Assembly: GCF_007991495.1 (NCBI RefSeq)
Contig: NZ_BJYL01000003.1
Span: forward strand, 115,096 to 179,095
Length of the DNA stretch: 64,000 nt
Direction: 5' to 3'
Source of the DNA: Sporosarcina luteola
GTDB lineage: Bacteria > Bacillota > Bacilli > Bacillales_A > Planococcaceae
The notes below the pieces were generated by a model that did no database searches, was not told the DNA's origin, and worked only from the letters and a program-made list of their open reading frames with translations. Below are positions 18,115-26,888 of this stretch, piece after piece. The translations under genes were made by a program, and so were the position numbers. How positions within the stretch are numbered: position 1 is the stretch's first letter; every line of letters begins with the position of its first letter.

Positions 18115-19515
18115 ATGAATAAAATTTTTGAAGAGGTTGTACAAAATATACCTAATTACACAGAGTTTTTAACAGTGGATGAAATGGATGCAAACAGTCG
18201 TAAATTAGCTGAAGAGTACCCTGACGTCGTAGATATATTTGAAGTCGGGCGAACTAGAGAGAACCATCCATTGTATTGCTTGAAAATCGGGGAAGGATCC
18301 AAAAATGCTCTTATGTTTGGACTGCCTCATCCCAATGAGCCAATTGGCGCTATGCTATTAGAGTATTTTACTCAAGAGTTGGCTACGAATGAAAAATTGA
18401 GAAATGAGCTCGATTATACATGGTATATCATTAAAGCATGGGATGCGGATGGAACAAAGTTAAATGAAGGCTGGTTTAAAGGTCCATTTACTTTATACAA
18501 TTATGCAAGAAACTTCTTCAGACCTGCGGGACATCAACAAGTAGATTGGACATTTCCAATTGATTACAAAAAACTGAAATTCAATGATTCTATACCGGAA
18601 ACAACCGCGATGATGAAATTAATCGACCAGATTGAACCTGAATTTATTTATTCATTGCATAATGCAGGGTTTGGCGGCGCGTATTGGTATATTACACATG
18701 AAACGAGTGATGTCTACGATGACTTGCGCAAAACTGCTATTAAACACGGTGTACCTCTTAGTCTAGGTGAACCAGAAGCACCTTTTTGTGAAGCATATTC
18801 ACCAGCGATCTATCAAAGTTTAGGTATTCGTCAAAACTATGATTACCTAGAAAAATACGGCGTGGAAAAGCCGGAAGAACACATTAATGTAGGAACATGC
18901 AGCGCGGATTACGCCATGGAGAAGTATGATAGTTTCACTTTGTTGACGGAGTTACCTTATTTTTATGATGAAAGAATAAAAGATTTGTCAGAATCTGCTA
19001 TAAGCAGAAAAGAGGCAGTTCTAAGTAACTTGGAGTTTGCTGAGGAGTCGGACAAGTTTATCCTACAAGTGTTGAAAGAAACGAACCAATATACATCTAA
19101 GGATAACCCTTTTAGATTAGCACTGGAAGCATTCACTGATAACAAAGAGGGGAACGCGGCAACAAGAGAAATGGTATTAACTGATCCAGTATATGCAAAA
19201 AAAGCGACTGTCGCTGAGGAGTTCGACAACTTGCTCGTCTCTAAGTTTTATAAAATGCTATCTTATGGAATGTTAGTAAGATTGAGCGAATCGGAATTAG
19301 AAAAGCTGAAAGAAAATCCTGAAGAAGATGCAGAAAAAGAGGCGGTGTTGGAAGCAGCTTATCAAAATGCCTTAGCACATCTGAAAGAGCTAAGTGATAA
19401 GTTGGAACAGGAGATCAATTATCAAGCCGTACCCATACAAAAGCTTGTTGCAATACAATTGGAATGCGGGCTTATATTGGCAGATCATTTGCAAAAGAAA
19501 AAGATCGCTAAATAA
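18115..19515 (+). CDS. M14-family zinc carboxypeptidase-like protein
   Basis: The 466-residue protein has no signal peptide and should be cytosolic. It carries the M14 zinc motif in LPHPNEPIGAM (HxxE, residues about 72-75), the third ligand His in SLHNAG (about residue 182) and a candidate catalytic Glu in LLTELPYF (about residue 281). The C-terminal third is helical and extra to the catalytic domain. M14 enzymes remove C-terminal residues or cleave related amides with a zinc-activated water. The gene is directly downstream of the binding protein of a peptide importer (AGGAGG ribosome site), so it likely processes the imported peptide. Confidence 0.82.
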   Translation: MNKIFEEVVQNIPNYTEFLTVDEMDANSRKLAEEYPDVVDIFEVGRTRENHPLYCLKIGEGSKNALMFGLPHPNEPIGAMLLEYFTQELATNEKLRNELDYTWYIIKAWDADGTKLNEGWFKGPFTLYNYARNFFRPAGHQQVDWTFPIDYKKLKFNDSIPETTAMMKLIDQIEPEFIYSLHNAGFGGAYWYITHETSDVYDDLRKTAIKHGVPLSLGEPEAPFCEAYSPAIYQSLGIRQNYDYLEKYGVEKPEEHINVGTCSADYAMEKYDSFTLLTELPYFYDERIKDLSESAISRKEAVLSNLEFAEESDKFILQVLKETNQYTSKDNPFRLALEAFTDNKEGNAATREMVLTDPVYAKKATVAEEFDNLLVSKFYKMLSYGMLVRLSESELEKLKENPEEDAEKEAVLEAAYQNALAHLKELSDKLEQEINYQAVPIQKLVAIQLECGLILADHLQKKKIAK

Positions 19516-19575
19516 GTTTCTGATTCAATTGGAAAGCGGGTTCTGACATCGAGAATGGTTGAAGTATTGTCAAAT

Positions 19576-19607
19576 GAAGGCCTTGATGCATATGCATAAG
19601 GCCTTTC
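19576..19607 (+). terminator. hairpin after the carboxypeptidase gene
   Basis: A near-perfect inverted repeat built around ATGCATATGCAT with AAGGCCTT arms (19577-19605) follows the peptidase gene. The downstream T tract is weak, so partial read-through into the esterase gene is likely. Confidence 0.5.
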
Positions 19608-19646
19608 AATTTAATACGGCTGACAGTAATTAAAGGAGAGAGTAAA

Positions 19647-20594
19647 ATGCTGGATCCACAAGTAAAAAAAGTTTTGAGTAGACAAACTGATTCGGGAACC
19701 GATTCCACGGAAACAGTGACTGTTGCCGAAGCCAGAAGGGTTTTTTCAGAATCAAGAAACAACTTTAAAGAAATCGTTAAAACCGTTTCATCGGTGAAAA
19801 ATCTGTCAATAGACAGTCCTTATGGAAAGATACCTATTAGAATCTATACACCTGAAGGCGATGGCCCATTTCCTGTACTGGTCTTCTTTCATGGCGGGGG
19901 TTTTGTTTTAGGAGATTTAAATGCTACGGATAATATTTGTAAGTATTTTGCCAATGGTGCTGAATGTATCGTTGTATCTGTCGATTACCGATTAGCACCT
20001 GAGCATAGGTTCCCTGCAGCTGTAGATGATGCCTATTTTGCAACTCAGTGGGTCGAGAAGAATGCCTATACTTTCAAAGGTGACCCATTAAGAATTGCCG
20101 TAGGCGGAGAAAGCGCAGGTGGTAATTTAGCTGCGGTCGTATCGTTACTAGCTAGGACGAATAAAACCCCAGCATTGCAGTTCCAATTACTGATCTACCC
20201 ATGTGTTCAATTTGGGATGGAAACGCAATCAATGATTGACTGCGGGGAGAAATACAATTTGACAGTAAGTGAAATGAAATGGTTTGGGGATCATTATTTC
20301 TCAGACAACATTCAAATGACAAACAAATTAGCTTCACCACTTCTAGCTGAAAACTTAGAGGGACTCCCTCCTGCATTAGTCGTAACAGCAGAATTTGATC
20401 CGCTTCGAGATGAAGGGGAACAGTATGCCGATCGGTTGGCTTCGTTTGGTGTTAGGGTAAGAAAGAAATGCTATCCGGGAATGGTTCACAGCTTTTTTAA
20501 CTATTCAGGTGAAGTTGACCAGAGTAAAATTGCGCTGGATGAGACGGTTAAGGAGCTGCGAAATATCTTTTATTCTCGATTAATAGAAAGCTAA
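19647..20594 (+). CDS. alpha/beta-hydrolase, hormone-sensitive-lipase family esterase
   Basis: The 315-residue cytosolic protein has the HSL-family oxyanion motif HGGGF (about residue 81), the nucleophile elbow GESAGG (Ser about 155), an acid in EFDPLRDE (about 249) and a His in GMVHSF (about 280). Such enzymes hydrolyse short-chain esters. AAAGGAGAG ribosome site is good. It lies in the same direction behind the peptide importer and peptidase, and may remove an acyl or ester group from the same substrate; this link is inferred from position only. Confidence 0.85.
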   Translation: MLDPQVKKVLSRQTDSGTDSTETVTVAEARRVFSESRNNFKEIVKTVSSVKNLSIDSPYGKIPIRIYTPEGDGPFPVLVFFHGGGFVLGDLNATDNICKYFANGAECIVVSVDYRLAPEHRFPAAVDDAYFATQWVEKNAYTFKGDPLRIAVGGESAGGNLAAVVSLLARTNKTPALQFQLLIYPCVQFGMETQSMIDCGEKYNLTVSEMKWFGDHYFSDNIQMTNKLASPLLAENLEGLPPALVVTAEFDPLRDEGEQYADRLASFGVRVRKKCYPGMVHSFFNYSGEVDQSKIALDETVKELRNIFYSRLIES

Positions 20595-20609
20595 TGTTAA
20601 AAGAAAGAA

Positions 20610-21236
20610 GTGATTCCTATTTATATTCCGGAAGACTATAAGGAGATGGATTTAAATAGATTAGTTGCATTTATGAAGGAATTTGATTTTGCTACAATTA
20701 TCAGTTGGGCTGATCAAAAGCCTATCGCGACGCACTTGCCATTTCTTATTGAACAAAAAGGTGACACCGTAGAGATTACAAGCCATATGGCGAGAGCCAA
20801 TGAACAATGGAGAAGCTTTAACGAAACTGAAGAGGTTCTTATCATATTTCAAGGACCTCATAGCTACATATCACCGAAGTTTTATGATAGCAATAGAAGT
20901 GTACCTACGTGGAACTACGCTTCTGTTCACGTATATGGAACTCCGCATATCGTGACGGATGATCGTGCAACATTAGAATTATTAAGAAAAACGATTGTAA
21001 ACTACGAATCAAGTTTTGAAAATGCGTATAACCAAATCCCAATGGAACACAAAAGTAAATTAGCGAAAGAACTTGTAGGATTTGAAATAAACGTCACGAA
21101 AATAGAAGGAGCCTTTAAGCTTAACCAGGATAAATCAACAAAAGAGCAAGAAAGAATCGCACAAGCTTTGTTAAGTAGCGAAGATACGGCGATTTCCGGT
21201 ATCGGGAAGTTAATGAGGGAAAACCTTGGTTTTTAA
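20610..21236 (+). CDS. PaiB-family FMN-binding protein
   Basis: The 208-residue protein starts at GTG 20610 (MIPIYIPEDYKEMD), 16 bp after the esterase stop. It matches the PaiB/FMN-binding negative regulator family: IATHLPFLIE, SHMARANEQW, IFQGPHSYISPKFY, VPTWNYASVHVYG and the conserved C-terminal KLAKELVGFEI. In Bacillus subtilis paiB is linked to polyamine-degradation control and sporulation; many homologues bind flavin, and regulatory function is doubtful for most. As the last gene of this cluster it could be an FMN-dependent enzyme acting on the imported compound. Confidence 0.85.
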   Translation: MIPIYIPEDYKEMDLNRLVAFMKEFDFATIISWADQKPIATHLPFLIEQKGDTVEITSHMARANEQWRSFNETEEVLIIFQGPHSYISPKFYDSNRSVPTWNYASVHVYGTPHIVTDDRATLELLRKTIVNYESSFENAYNQIPMEHKSKLAKELVGFEINVTKIEGAFKLNQDKSTKEQERIAQALLSSEDTAISGIGKLMRENLGF

Positions 21237-21258
21237 GTGAATAAGAATATTGGCAATA

Positions 21259-21303
21259 AAATGGATGGTCGATCATAGCAATCTATGATTGACCTTCCAT
21301 TTA
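21259..21303 (+). terminator. terminator of the importer-peptidase-esterase operon
   Basis: A long, slightly imperfect stem (AATGGAtGGTC with its complement, plus ATCATAG/CTATGAT) spans 21259-21303 just after the PaiB-family gene. The T tract is short. Confidence 0.65.
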
Positions 21304-21434
21304 TAAATATTCATGTTAAACACTTCTAATTGACTTTAGAACTACCTGAAAATTTCTTCATAAAGAATAGAATATATGCTATTACTACTGGAACAAGCTA
21401 CCCTGTATTATTAATTTTCTTGTACCGAAAATAC

Positions 21435-21615
21435 TGCTAACAATGAAACTGCTCCGCATCACAACAAAGTTGACCGGCAAGACAATCAAACCATTTCGCA
21501 ACACAACGAAACCTCTGCACCACAATGAAATCGGTTCGCATCATAATGAAACTAACTCGCAAAACAATGAAACATGATCGCAACACAATCAAACCCGCAT
21601 GCATCGAAATGTAAC
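21435..21615. repeat. tandem array of degenerate 21-bp units (array 1)
   Basis: Eight full units and one partial unit follow each other with a 21-bp step (one unit is 19 bp). The unit core is GCAACACAATGAAAC followed by about six variable bases. Read on the + strand, several units give a heptapeptide pattern such as SQHNETx, but the 19-bp unit shifts the frame and TGA stops occur, so it is not a gene. It lies between convergent transcripts (PaiB-family gene and CMD-family gene). The rest of the 21304-21700 gap shows nothing else. Confidence 0.8.
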
Positions 21616-21700
21616 AGAAATCCCTATACGAGCATTACAAAATAGTTCAAATCGGACTTGTAGTATGAATCTAAGACCGGGGCTAAAAGAGGAAACACAC

Positions 21701-21731
21701 AGGACTGTCATGAAAATTCCATGACAGTCCT
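21701..21731 (-). terminator. hairpin ending the leftward GGDEF-ThDP-CMD operon
   Basis: A 12-bp perfect stem AGGACTGTCATG/CATGACAGTCCT with a 7-nt loop lies 14 bp beyond the CMD gene stop. The following T tract on the reverse strand is weak. Confidence 0.65.
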
Positions 21732-21744
21732 TATTTGCGTATCT

Positions 21745-22125
21745 TCACTCATTTTCTTTAAAAACTTCGCCAGCAATTGACATGGCTTGAACGGCTTTTG
21801 GGAATCCGACGTATCCCGCACAGTGGATGATGATTTCGATGATTTCATTTTTCGATAGTCCGTTGTCCAGTGCTGCCTGCAAATGGACTTTAAGCTGCCC
21901 GAATGCCCCTTGTGTAATAAGTGAAGTAAGTGTAACGATTTCCCGTTGTGCCAGGGACAATGTTTCTCTTGCATAAAGGTCCCCAAAGCCGAACGAGACG
22001 AGTATGTTCCAGAAGTCGGGCGATATTTTTTTGATTTCTTCCATGCCGGTTCGTACTTCTTGTGAGAAAAGTTCTTCCATAACGTTGATGCCGGCTTCAT
22101 AGCGTTTGTTGTTTTCCATTTTCAT
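21745..22125 (-). CDS. carboxymuconolactone decarboxylase (CMD)-family protein
   Basis: The 126-residue helical protein matches the CMD family: REIVTLTSLITQGAFGQLKVHLQ, then ALDNGLSKNEIIEIIIHCAGYVGFPKA. It lacks the CxxC pair of AhpD-type peroxidase partners, so a decarboxylase or lactone-binding role is more likely than redox. Its ATG overlaps the stop of the ThDP enzyme by four bases (ATGA); ATG 22119 with better ribosome-site spacing is an alternative start. The context suggests it acts on the product or substrate of the ThDP enzyme. Confidence 0.85.
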   Translation of the reverse strand: MKMENNKRYEAGINVMEELFSQEVRTGMEEIKKISPDFWNILVSFGFGDLYARETLSLAQREIVTLTSLITQGAFGQLKVHLQAALDNGLSKNEIIEIIIHCAGYVGFPKAVQAMSIAGEVFKENE

Positions 22126-23756
22126 TGTCTCCCCATCGTTGGTGGAATTTCGTTTTCATTAACTAAAGCTTCGATAACGATTGGTTTGTTTCTTTCTTTC
22201 ATGATTTGAAGGGCTTCCTCGATACGGTGGCCCAATTCGAAAGGGGTTAGGCAAGTGAACGCTTGGGCGCCCATCGATTCCGCGAAAAGTTTCGCATCTA
22301 GCGGCGTTTCATAAATGCCTCCGATGGATGTGCCGATCATTTTGCGCATCCCTTTTTCCACCATATCCAATCGTCCGTTATTGACGACAATAAAGAGCAC
22401 GGGCGCGTCATAGTTGTATGCGGTCGACACTTCAGTGCCATGCATGAACATACAGCCATCTCCGACTAAACAGACAATCGTCTTCTCGGGAGCAGCTAGT
22501 TGTGCACCGACCGCATAGCCGATACCGTTGCCCATGGCCCCGAAAATATCATCGAAAAAGTAAGTGCCGGGCTTGTAAATATCAAAGTGCTTAATCCCAT
22601 AGAAGGAGTGACTTCCGTCGTCGCCGAATATGATGGCGTCTTCCGGTAACGTGTTGCGCATCGCATGCAATACTTGAATTGCTGACATTCGTTCGCCTGG
22701 AACATTCTCTTGTAGAGGCATTGGCTCTGGAGTTGTTCGGAACGCCTCGCTGTTTGTTGCAGGCATTTCTTTAAGCATTGTCTTCAAGTTCGATTTGATG
22801 TCACCAAGTACAGGTGTTGTTGGAACGATGACCGACTTTCCGATGAACGTCGGATTGTAGTCAAAATGGATGACATGTTTTGGATACATAGCTTCAGTTA
22901 AACCAGCTGTGGACATATCACTTAGGCTGGATCCAATGACTAGTAACAGATCTACGTCCTCCTGAAAATAGTCCATCGCTTCCGGCGCTCCGCCTAATCC
23001 GAATGCGCCTAACGATAGTGAATGGTTTGACGGAAATGCCCCTTTGCCACCTGGCGTAGTGACGACCGGAATATTCCATAGCTCCGCAAGATGCTGCACT
23101 TCTTCGTATGCTTTGCTGGAATGCACGCCTTTTCCGATGAAAAGAAGGGGTCGGGTTGCTTCATTCAATCTATCCATCACATCCGACAAATTCGGCGAAA
23201 TCATTTCGTACGGCGTCGGAAGATCCAATGTGAACGGCTCAATCTCTTCTAATAATACATCAAATGGAATGGATAGATGGACTGGACCTTTTACTCCCGC
23301 CAGTGCTTGCTCGAGGGCGTGTTGCAAGTAAGGCTTCAACATGTCTCCCCGTTCGACTCGGGCACTGAACTTTGTAACATGGCTGAACATGTTCACTAAA
23401 TCGGTGCCGAATGAACTGGAGTCTTGTCCCAACGCTTTGCCTGTATCCTTCATGGAAGGATGTCCCGTAATGATCAATAACGGCAAATGTGAGGCGGCTG
23501 CTTGACCGGCAGCCGTTATAAGATTCGTTCCGCCAGGTCCTGACGTCCCAATGGCGACTCCGACTTTTTCGTTCAGTAAAGCGTAACCGGCCGCCTCAAA
23601 TCCTGCCGCCGCTTCGTGCTTGCTTAATACAAATTGAATTTCTTCGGTTAAGAGCTCAAAAAGAATGGGGGATATCGCTTTTCCAGGAATGCCGAAAATA
23701 TGCTGAATTCCCCACTGTTTAAAATTCGATGCTAACACAGAAGCTACTGTTCTCAT
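22122..23756 (-). CDS. thiamine-diphosphate-dependent enzyme, acetolactate synthase-like
   Basis: The 544-residue protein has the three domains of the POX/ALS group: PYR domain (about 1-170) with the catalytic Glu in LSKHEAAAGFEA (about residue 46), central domain (about 185-320), and PP domain (about 360-530) with the ThDP motif GDGCMFMHG ... VVNN. It would decarboxylate a 2-keto acid and transfer or release the aldehyde. Candidates include acetolactate synthase, benzoylformate or oxalyl-CoA decarboxylase-like activity; none can be assigned. It overlaps both neighbours by four bases (ATGA), so it is co-translated with the GGDEF-EAL protein upstream and the CMD protein downstream. Confidence 0.85.
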   Translation of the reverse strand: MRTVASVLASNFKQWGIQHIFGIPGKAISPILFELLTEEIQFVLSKHEAAAGFEAAGYALLNEKVGVAIGTSGPGGTNLITAAGQAAASHLPLLIITGHPSMKDTGKALGQDSSSFGTDLVNMFSHVTKFSARVERGDMLKPYLQHALEQALAGVKGPVHLSIPFDVLLEEIEPFTLDLPTPYEMISPNLSDVMDRLNEATRPLLFIGKGVHSSKAYEEVQHLAELWNIPVVTTPGGKGAFPSNHSLSLGAFGLGGAPEAMDYFQEDVDLLLVIGSSLSDMSTAGLTEAMYPKHVIHFDYNPTFIGKSVIVPTTPVLGDIKSNLKTMLKEMPATNSEAFRTTPEPMPLQENVPGERMSAIQVLHAMRNTLPEDAIIFGDDGSHSFYGIKHFDIYKPGTYFFDDIFGAMGNGIGYAVGAQLAAPEKTIVCLVGDGCMFMHGTEVSTAYNYDAPVLFIVVNNGRLDMVEKGMRKMIGTSIGGIYETPLDAKLFAESMGAQAFTCLTPFELGHRIEEALQIMKERNKPIVIEALVNENEIPPTMGRQ

Positions 23757-26005
23757 TTCGTATTCTCTCTCTTCTCATTATTTTTGCAGAGCAAATAGGT
23801 TTTCTCGATTTCAGTAGCCGAAAGAGGCTTGCTGAAATGAAACCCTTGTACTAAGTCACACTGTTGATTAATTAGAAAATCGAGCTGCTCTTCCGTTTCA
23901 ACCCCTTCAGCAATCACTTGCATCTGCAGGTTATGGGCGAGCGTGATAATTGCTTTTACGATAAATGCGCTTGGTTGGTCATTGACGATTTCAAAAACGA
24001 ATGATTTATCGATCTTAATGAAATCAATCGGAAAGTTATTTAAATACGCGAGCGAGCTATAGCCAGTCCCAAAGTCATCTATACTAATTCCGATGCCGAT
24101 TTTCTTCAACTGTTTCAATACTTTTAAGGAATATTCATATTCCATGGCCATATACTCAGTGATTTCGACTACGAGATACTGCGGATCAAGTCCAGTCTCT
24201 CGAAGGGTATTTTCCATGTACGTGACGAGATCATTCGTCAGGAATTGTTGTGTGGACAAGTTGACGGATACTTTAAGTGGTTGGTAATTGGCATCCTGCC
24301 ATCTTTTATTTTGAGAACAAGCTTCTTTAATAACCCATTTGCCAATTTGGTTGATCAACCCGTTATCTTCAGCCAACTTGATGAATTTGTCAGGAGATAG
24401 AAGACCGAGCGTCGGATGTTGCCAACGGATTAACGCTTCCACACCAAATATTTTGCCGGTATGGGGATTGATTTGCGGTTGATAATGAAGGACGAATTCT
24501 TCTTGCTCCACGGCTTTTCGCAAATCTGTCTCAAGCCTGTATTCATCCTTTGCCCCTTCCAGTAAATCTGAGGTGTAGAGACTGTAACGATTTTTCCCCA
24601 GATTTTTGGCTTCGTACATTGCGTTATCTGCAAAAATCATGAGTTTTTCCGCTGTAATGGGATAGTCCGGATAGATGGCGATGCCTACACTCGCTGTCGT
24701 ATGCAATTCGTGACGCTCAATATGGAAAGGGGCGTCAAAAGCGTGTAAAATTTCTTCAGCCTTCTTTGTAACATAGTCGGAACCCTCAAAATCCTTCAGC
24801 ATGAAAATGAATTCATCTCCCCCTGTTCGAGCGAGTATATCATTTTCTCCGAGACAACCCGCAAGCCGTTTGCTTACCTTTTTAAGCAAAATATCCCCCG
24901 AAACATGGCTGAAATTATCGTTAATCACTTTGAATCTGTCCAAATCGATGAAAAGGAGAGCTAGCGCCCGTTTATGGCCGGCATTAATTTCCTCTATGAT
25001 CTTGTCTATTTCCTCGTTAATGAATCTGCGGTTTGGAAGGCCTGTCAGATCATCGTGATAAGCAAGATAATTGTACTTTTCCTGCAGGAAGTGGCGGTCA
25101 GAAATGTCTCGGAATTGTCCGAAGGCCCCAATCATCTTACCATCTTCATAGATCGGCTGTGCATCGAACAGGCAGACGATCAGTTTCCCGTCCTGATTGA
25201 TGAATTGGATTTCTACATCTTTGAAAATTTTCCCCAGTTCCAGCACTTCTCTGAAATAAGTCCCCGTTATTGGGGATTCACGAATATTTCGCCCGATGAC
25301 TGCATCTCGACTTGTTTTCGAAAGTTGTTGGGCGAAATCGTTGAATTCAGTCGTGATTCCATTTTCATCGGTTAGGACAATTGCATTGTTAGTCCTGCTC
25401 AACATGATTTGGTTTAGAACGTTGAGCTTTCGATTCTGTTTCCGCAATAAAAGCTCACGCTCAATCGAATCAACCGTTTGTGAGAGCATCGTCAGGAAAA
25501 GGGGGTTCTGAAAGTGGATGGGCATCATAATGGATACACTACCTAACAGATTGTTGTCGTCCGTATAATGAAAGGCAGTTCCGTAGCAAGCGATCTCATG
25601 AAGGAATGTATGATAATGCTGGATGCCGATAATGCTGATCGGATGTTTTTGTTCCAAAGCAAGACTGACAACATTCGTACCCGTATCTTCACGGACGAAC
25701 AAGCTGCCGAGTTGAATACCAAATTGCTGGATCATCCCCTTAATGTTTTCATCACCATCGATATCTAAAAGATACCCATTGGAATCTGACACAACAACAA
25801 GAATTGGCGTACCTCTTAATGAGTCCAATAATTTATTGGAAAAATAACTAACAATGGATAAAATTTCACTATAAGAGCTCCTTTTTTCGGCAAGCTCCTG
25901 TTGTGATAAAAACTGCTTTGGCTTGGCCACGACATGCGGATCCATGCCGGCCTCTTCACAAAAACGATTTGAATCTTCTATATAAAAAGCGTCTCGATTA
26001 CTCAT
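23753..26005 (-). CDS. GAF-PAS-GGDEF-EAL cyclic-di-GMP turnover protein
   Basis: The 750-residue protein starts at ATG 26005 with GGAGGG 6 nt upstream (a longer reading to 26038 lacks a ribosome site). Residues about 25-185 resemble the GAF-type sensor of AcoR-like activators (ILVVVSDSNGYLLD ... EDTGTNVVSLAL). A PAS domain (about 195-310) is followed by GGDEF (about 315-480) with an intact RTGGDEF and EAL (about 490-740) with EALIRW and DDFGTGYSSL. Both active sites look intact, so it may make and degrade cyclic di-GMP. No membrane segment is present. It is first in an operon with a ThDP enzyme, with four-base overlap. Confidence 0.9.
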   Translation of the reverse strand: MSNRDAFYIEDSNRFCEEAGMDPHVVAKPKQFLSQQELAEKRSSYSEILSIVSYFSNKLLDSLRGTPILVVVSDSNGYLLDIDGDENIKGMIQQFGIQLGSLFVREDTGTNVVSLALEQKHPISIIGIQHYHTFLHEIACYGTAFHYTDDNNLLGSVSIMMPIHFQNPLFLTMLSQTVDSIERELLLRKQNRKLNVLNQIMLSRTNNAIVLTDENGITTEFNDFAQQLSKTSRDAVIGRNIRESPITGTYFREVLELGKIFKDVEIQFINQDGKLIVCLFDAQPIYEDGKMIGAFGQFRDISDRHFLQEKYNYLAYHDDLTGLPNRRFINEEIDKIIEEINAGHKRALALLFIDLDRFKVINDNFSHVSGDILLKKVSKRLAGCLGENDILARTGGDEFIFMLKDFEGSDYVTKKAEEILHAFDAPFHIERHELHTTASVGIAIYPDYPITAEKLMIFADNAMYEAKNLGKNRYSLYTSDLLEGAKDEYRLETDLRKAVEQEEFVLHYQPQINPHTGKIFGVEALIRWQHPTLGLLSPDKFIKLAEDNGLINQIGKWVIKEACSQNKRWQDANYQPLKVSVNLSTQQFLTNDLVTYMENTLRETGLDPQYLVVEITEYMAMEYEYSLKVLKQLKKIGIGISIDDFGTGYSSLAYLNNFPIDFIKIDKSFVFEIVNDQPSAFIVKAIITLAHNLQMQVIAEGVETEEQLDFLINQQCDLVQGFHFSKPLSATEIEKTYLLCKNNEKRENTK

Positions 26006-26111
26006 AATTCCCTCCAAATTTGTCATTAAATGATGCAAAGAAATTGTCTGCCATACTACGAAAAGGAGAAATAGGATTTCCTATCAAGACGAACTATAAG
26101 TCTGAACTATA

Positions 26112-26140
26112 ATTATAAAGTTAATGGTAGAAAAATACAA
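26112..26140 (-). promoter_or_regulatory. sigma-A promoter of the GGDEF-ThDP-CMD operon
   Basis: On the reverse strand TTGTAT (complement of 26135-26140) and TATAAT (complement of 26112-26117) are 17 bp apart, about 105 bp upstream of the GGDEF-EAL start. The stretch 26141-26340 shows nothing else clear. Confidence 0.65.
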
Positions 26141-26339
26141 TATTTAAACACCCTTCTGAGGGTTAGTGAAATGTATCCAATGTTGCACTTTCAAACTCAT
26201 CTATCATTATTCTTCTTTGGTAGTAAAACCATTAAGAACGACTTTTATATCTGTCGTAGGTATGTCTTGTAAAATGATGAATTATAGAAATGCAATAGAA
26301 ATCATAGCTATTTTAGAAAATCTTTAATTCAAGCTACTA

Positions 26340-26383
26340 TTTTAGTAATTTGAATTGCAACCGAGGCTTCAATCGCAATTCCC
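26340..26383 (-). pseudogene. short remnant of a ggt-like gene
   Basis: The reverse strand reads GIAIEASVAIQITK, matching GNAIDAAVAIQFAL of the intact gamma-glutamyltransferase (around 37700-37740). The DNA shares a 14-base exact run (TTGAATTGCAACCG) and about 28 of 33 positions. It lies beside the stress-protein remnant in the same relative orientation as the intact genes. Confidence 0.55.
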
Positions 26384-26384
26384 G

Positions 26385-26744
26385 ACGATGCTTAAGACCG
26401 AGTCGGATGAGGGGCTCGTCTCTCGTCCGCTAAAGACTCAGGAAGTAAATTTTGACTTCGACTTATGTTTTTTGACTAAGAAAGAGACAGATAAACACCG
26501 GAAAATCCTGCATGGGAAAGAGGTAAACGTGGACTACGCCCGCAAATCCTACGTATTTGTCTCCGGACAAGCCAAAATCGTCGAAGACCAAACGAGAAAA
26601 AGGAAATCTGGAGGAAATCCAACGTGAAAATTATGAAAACCATCTTTGACAACTCCAGCGTTAATCTGGTCAAAATCTGATTAAATTCACAGTAGAAGCC
26701 GTGGAGCGAAAGATGTGAATAAAATGGTGGAATTAGAGAAGTGA
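26385..26744 (+). pseudogene. decayed copy of the general-stress-protein (PNPOx-fold) gene
   Basis: This stretch is a broken relative of the intact gene at 38174-38650. It keeps SDEGLVSRPLKTQEV, FLTKKETDKHRKILH, KSYVFVSGQAKIVED and, after frameshifts and deletions, the last codons and the stop. The first 18 or so codons are missing and the middle is shortened, so no full protein can be made. The ORF 26355-26627 inside it is an accident of this decay. Confidence 0.85.
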
Positions 26745-26750
26745 TAGTGG

Positions 26751-26784
26751 AATGGATTGTCTTGTTTAGGGGCAATCCATTTTT
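26751..26784 (+). terminator. terminator retained with the pseudogene
   Basis: The stem AATGGATTG.../...CAATCCATT followed by T residues is the same hairpin as the one after the intact stress-protein gene (38657-38690), showing that the copy included the 3' end. Confidence 0.7.
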
Positions 26785-26888
26785 GGATATGGGGTTAAGG
26801 GTAGTAAATTTAAGAAATTCCTTAAGGAAAGTTGTGCATTTTCACAATTATATGTATTGTAATTATAAGAAAATAAAGGGGGATCATT

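Noticed and set aside
21435..21615. CRISPR array
   Set aside because: Units follow directly with no unique spacers, the period is 21 bp and no cas genes are present.
21708..22100. 130-codon reverse frame overlapping the CMD gene
   Set aside because: It is in another frame of the CMD gene, which has clear family motifs.
26355..26627. 90-codon frame resembling a stress protein
   Set aside because: It lacks the N-terminal part, is frameshifted and cut compared with the intact gene; treated as pseudogene.
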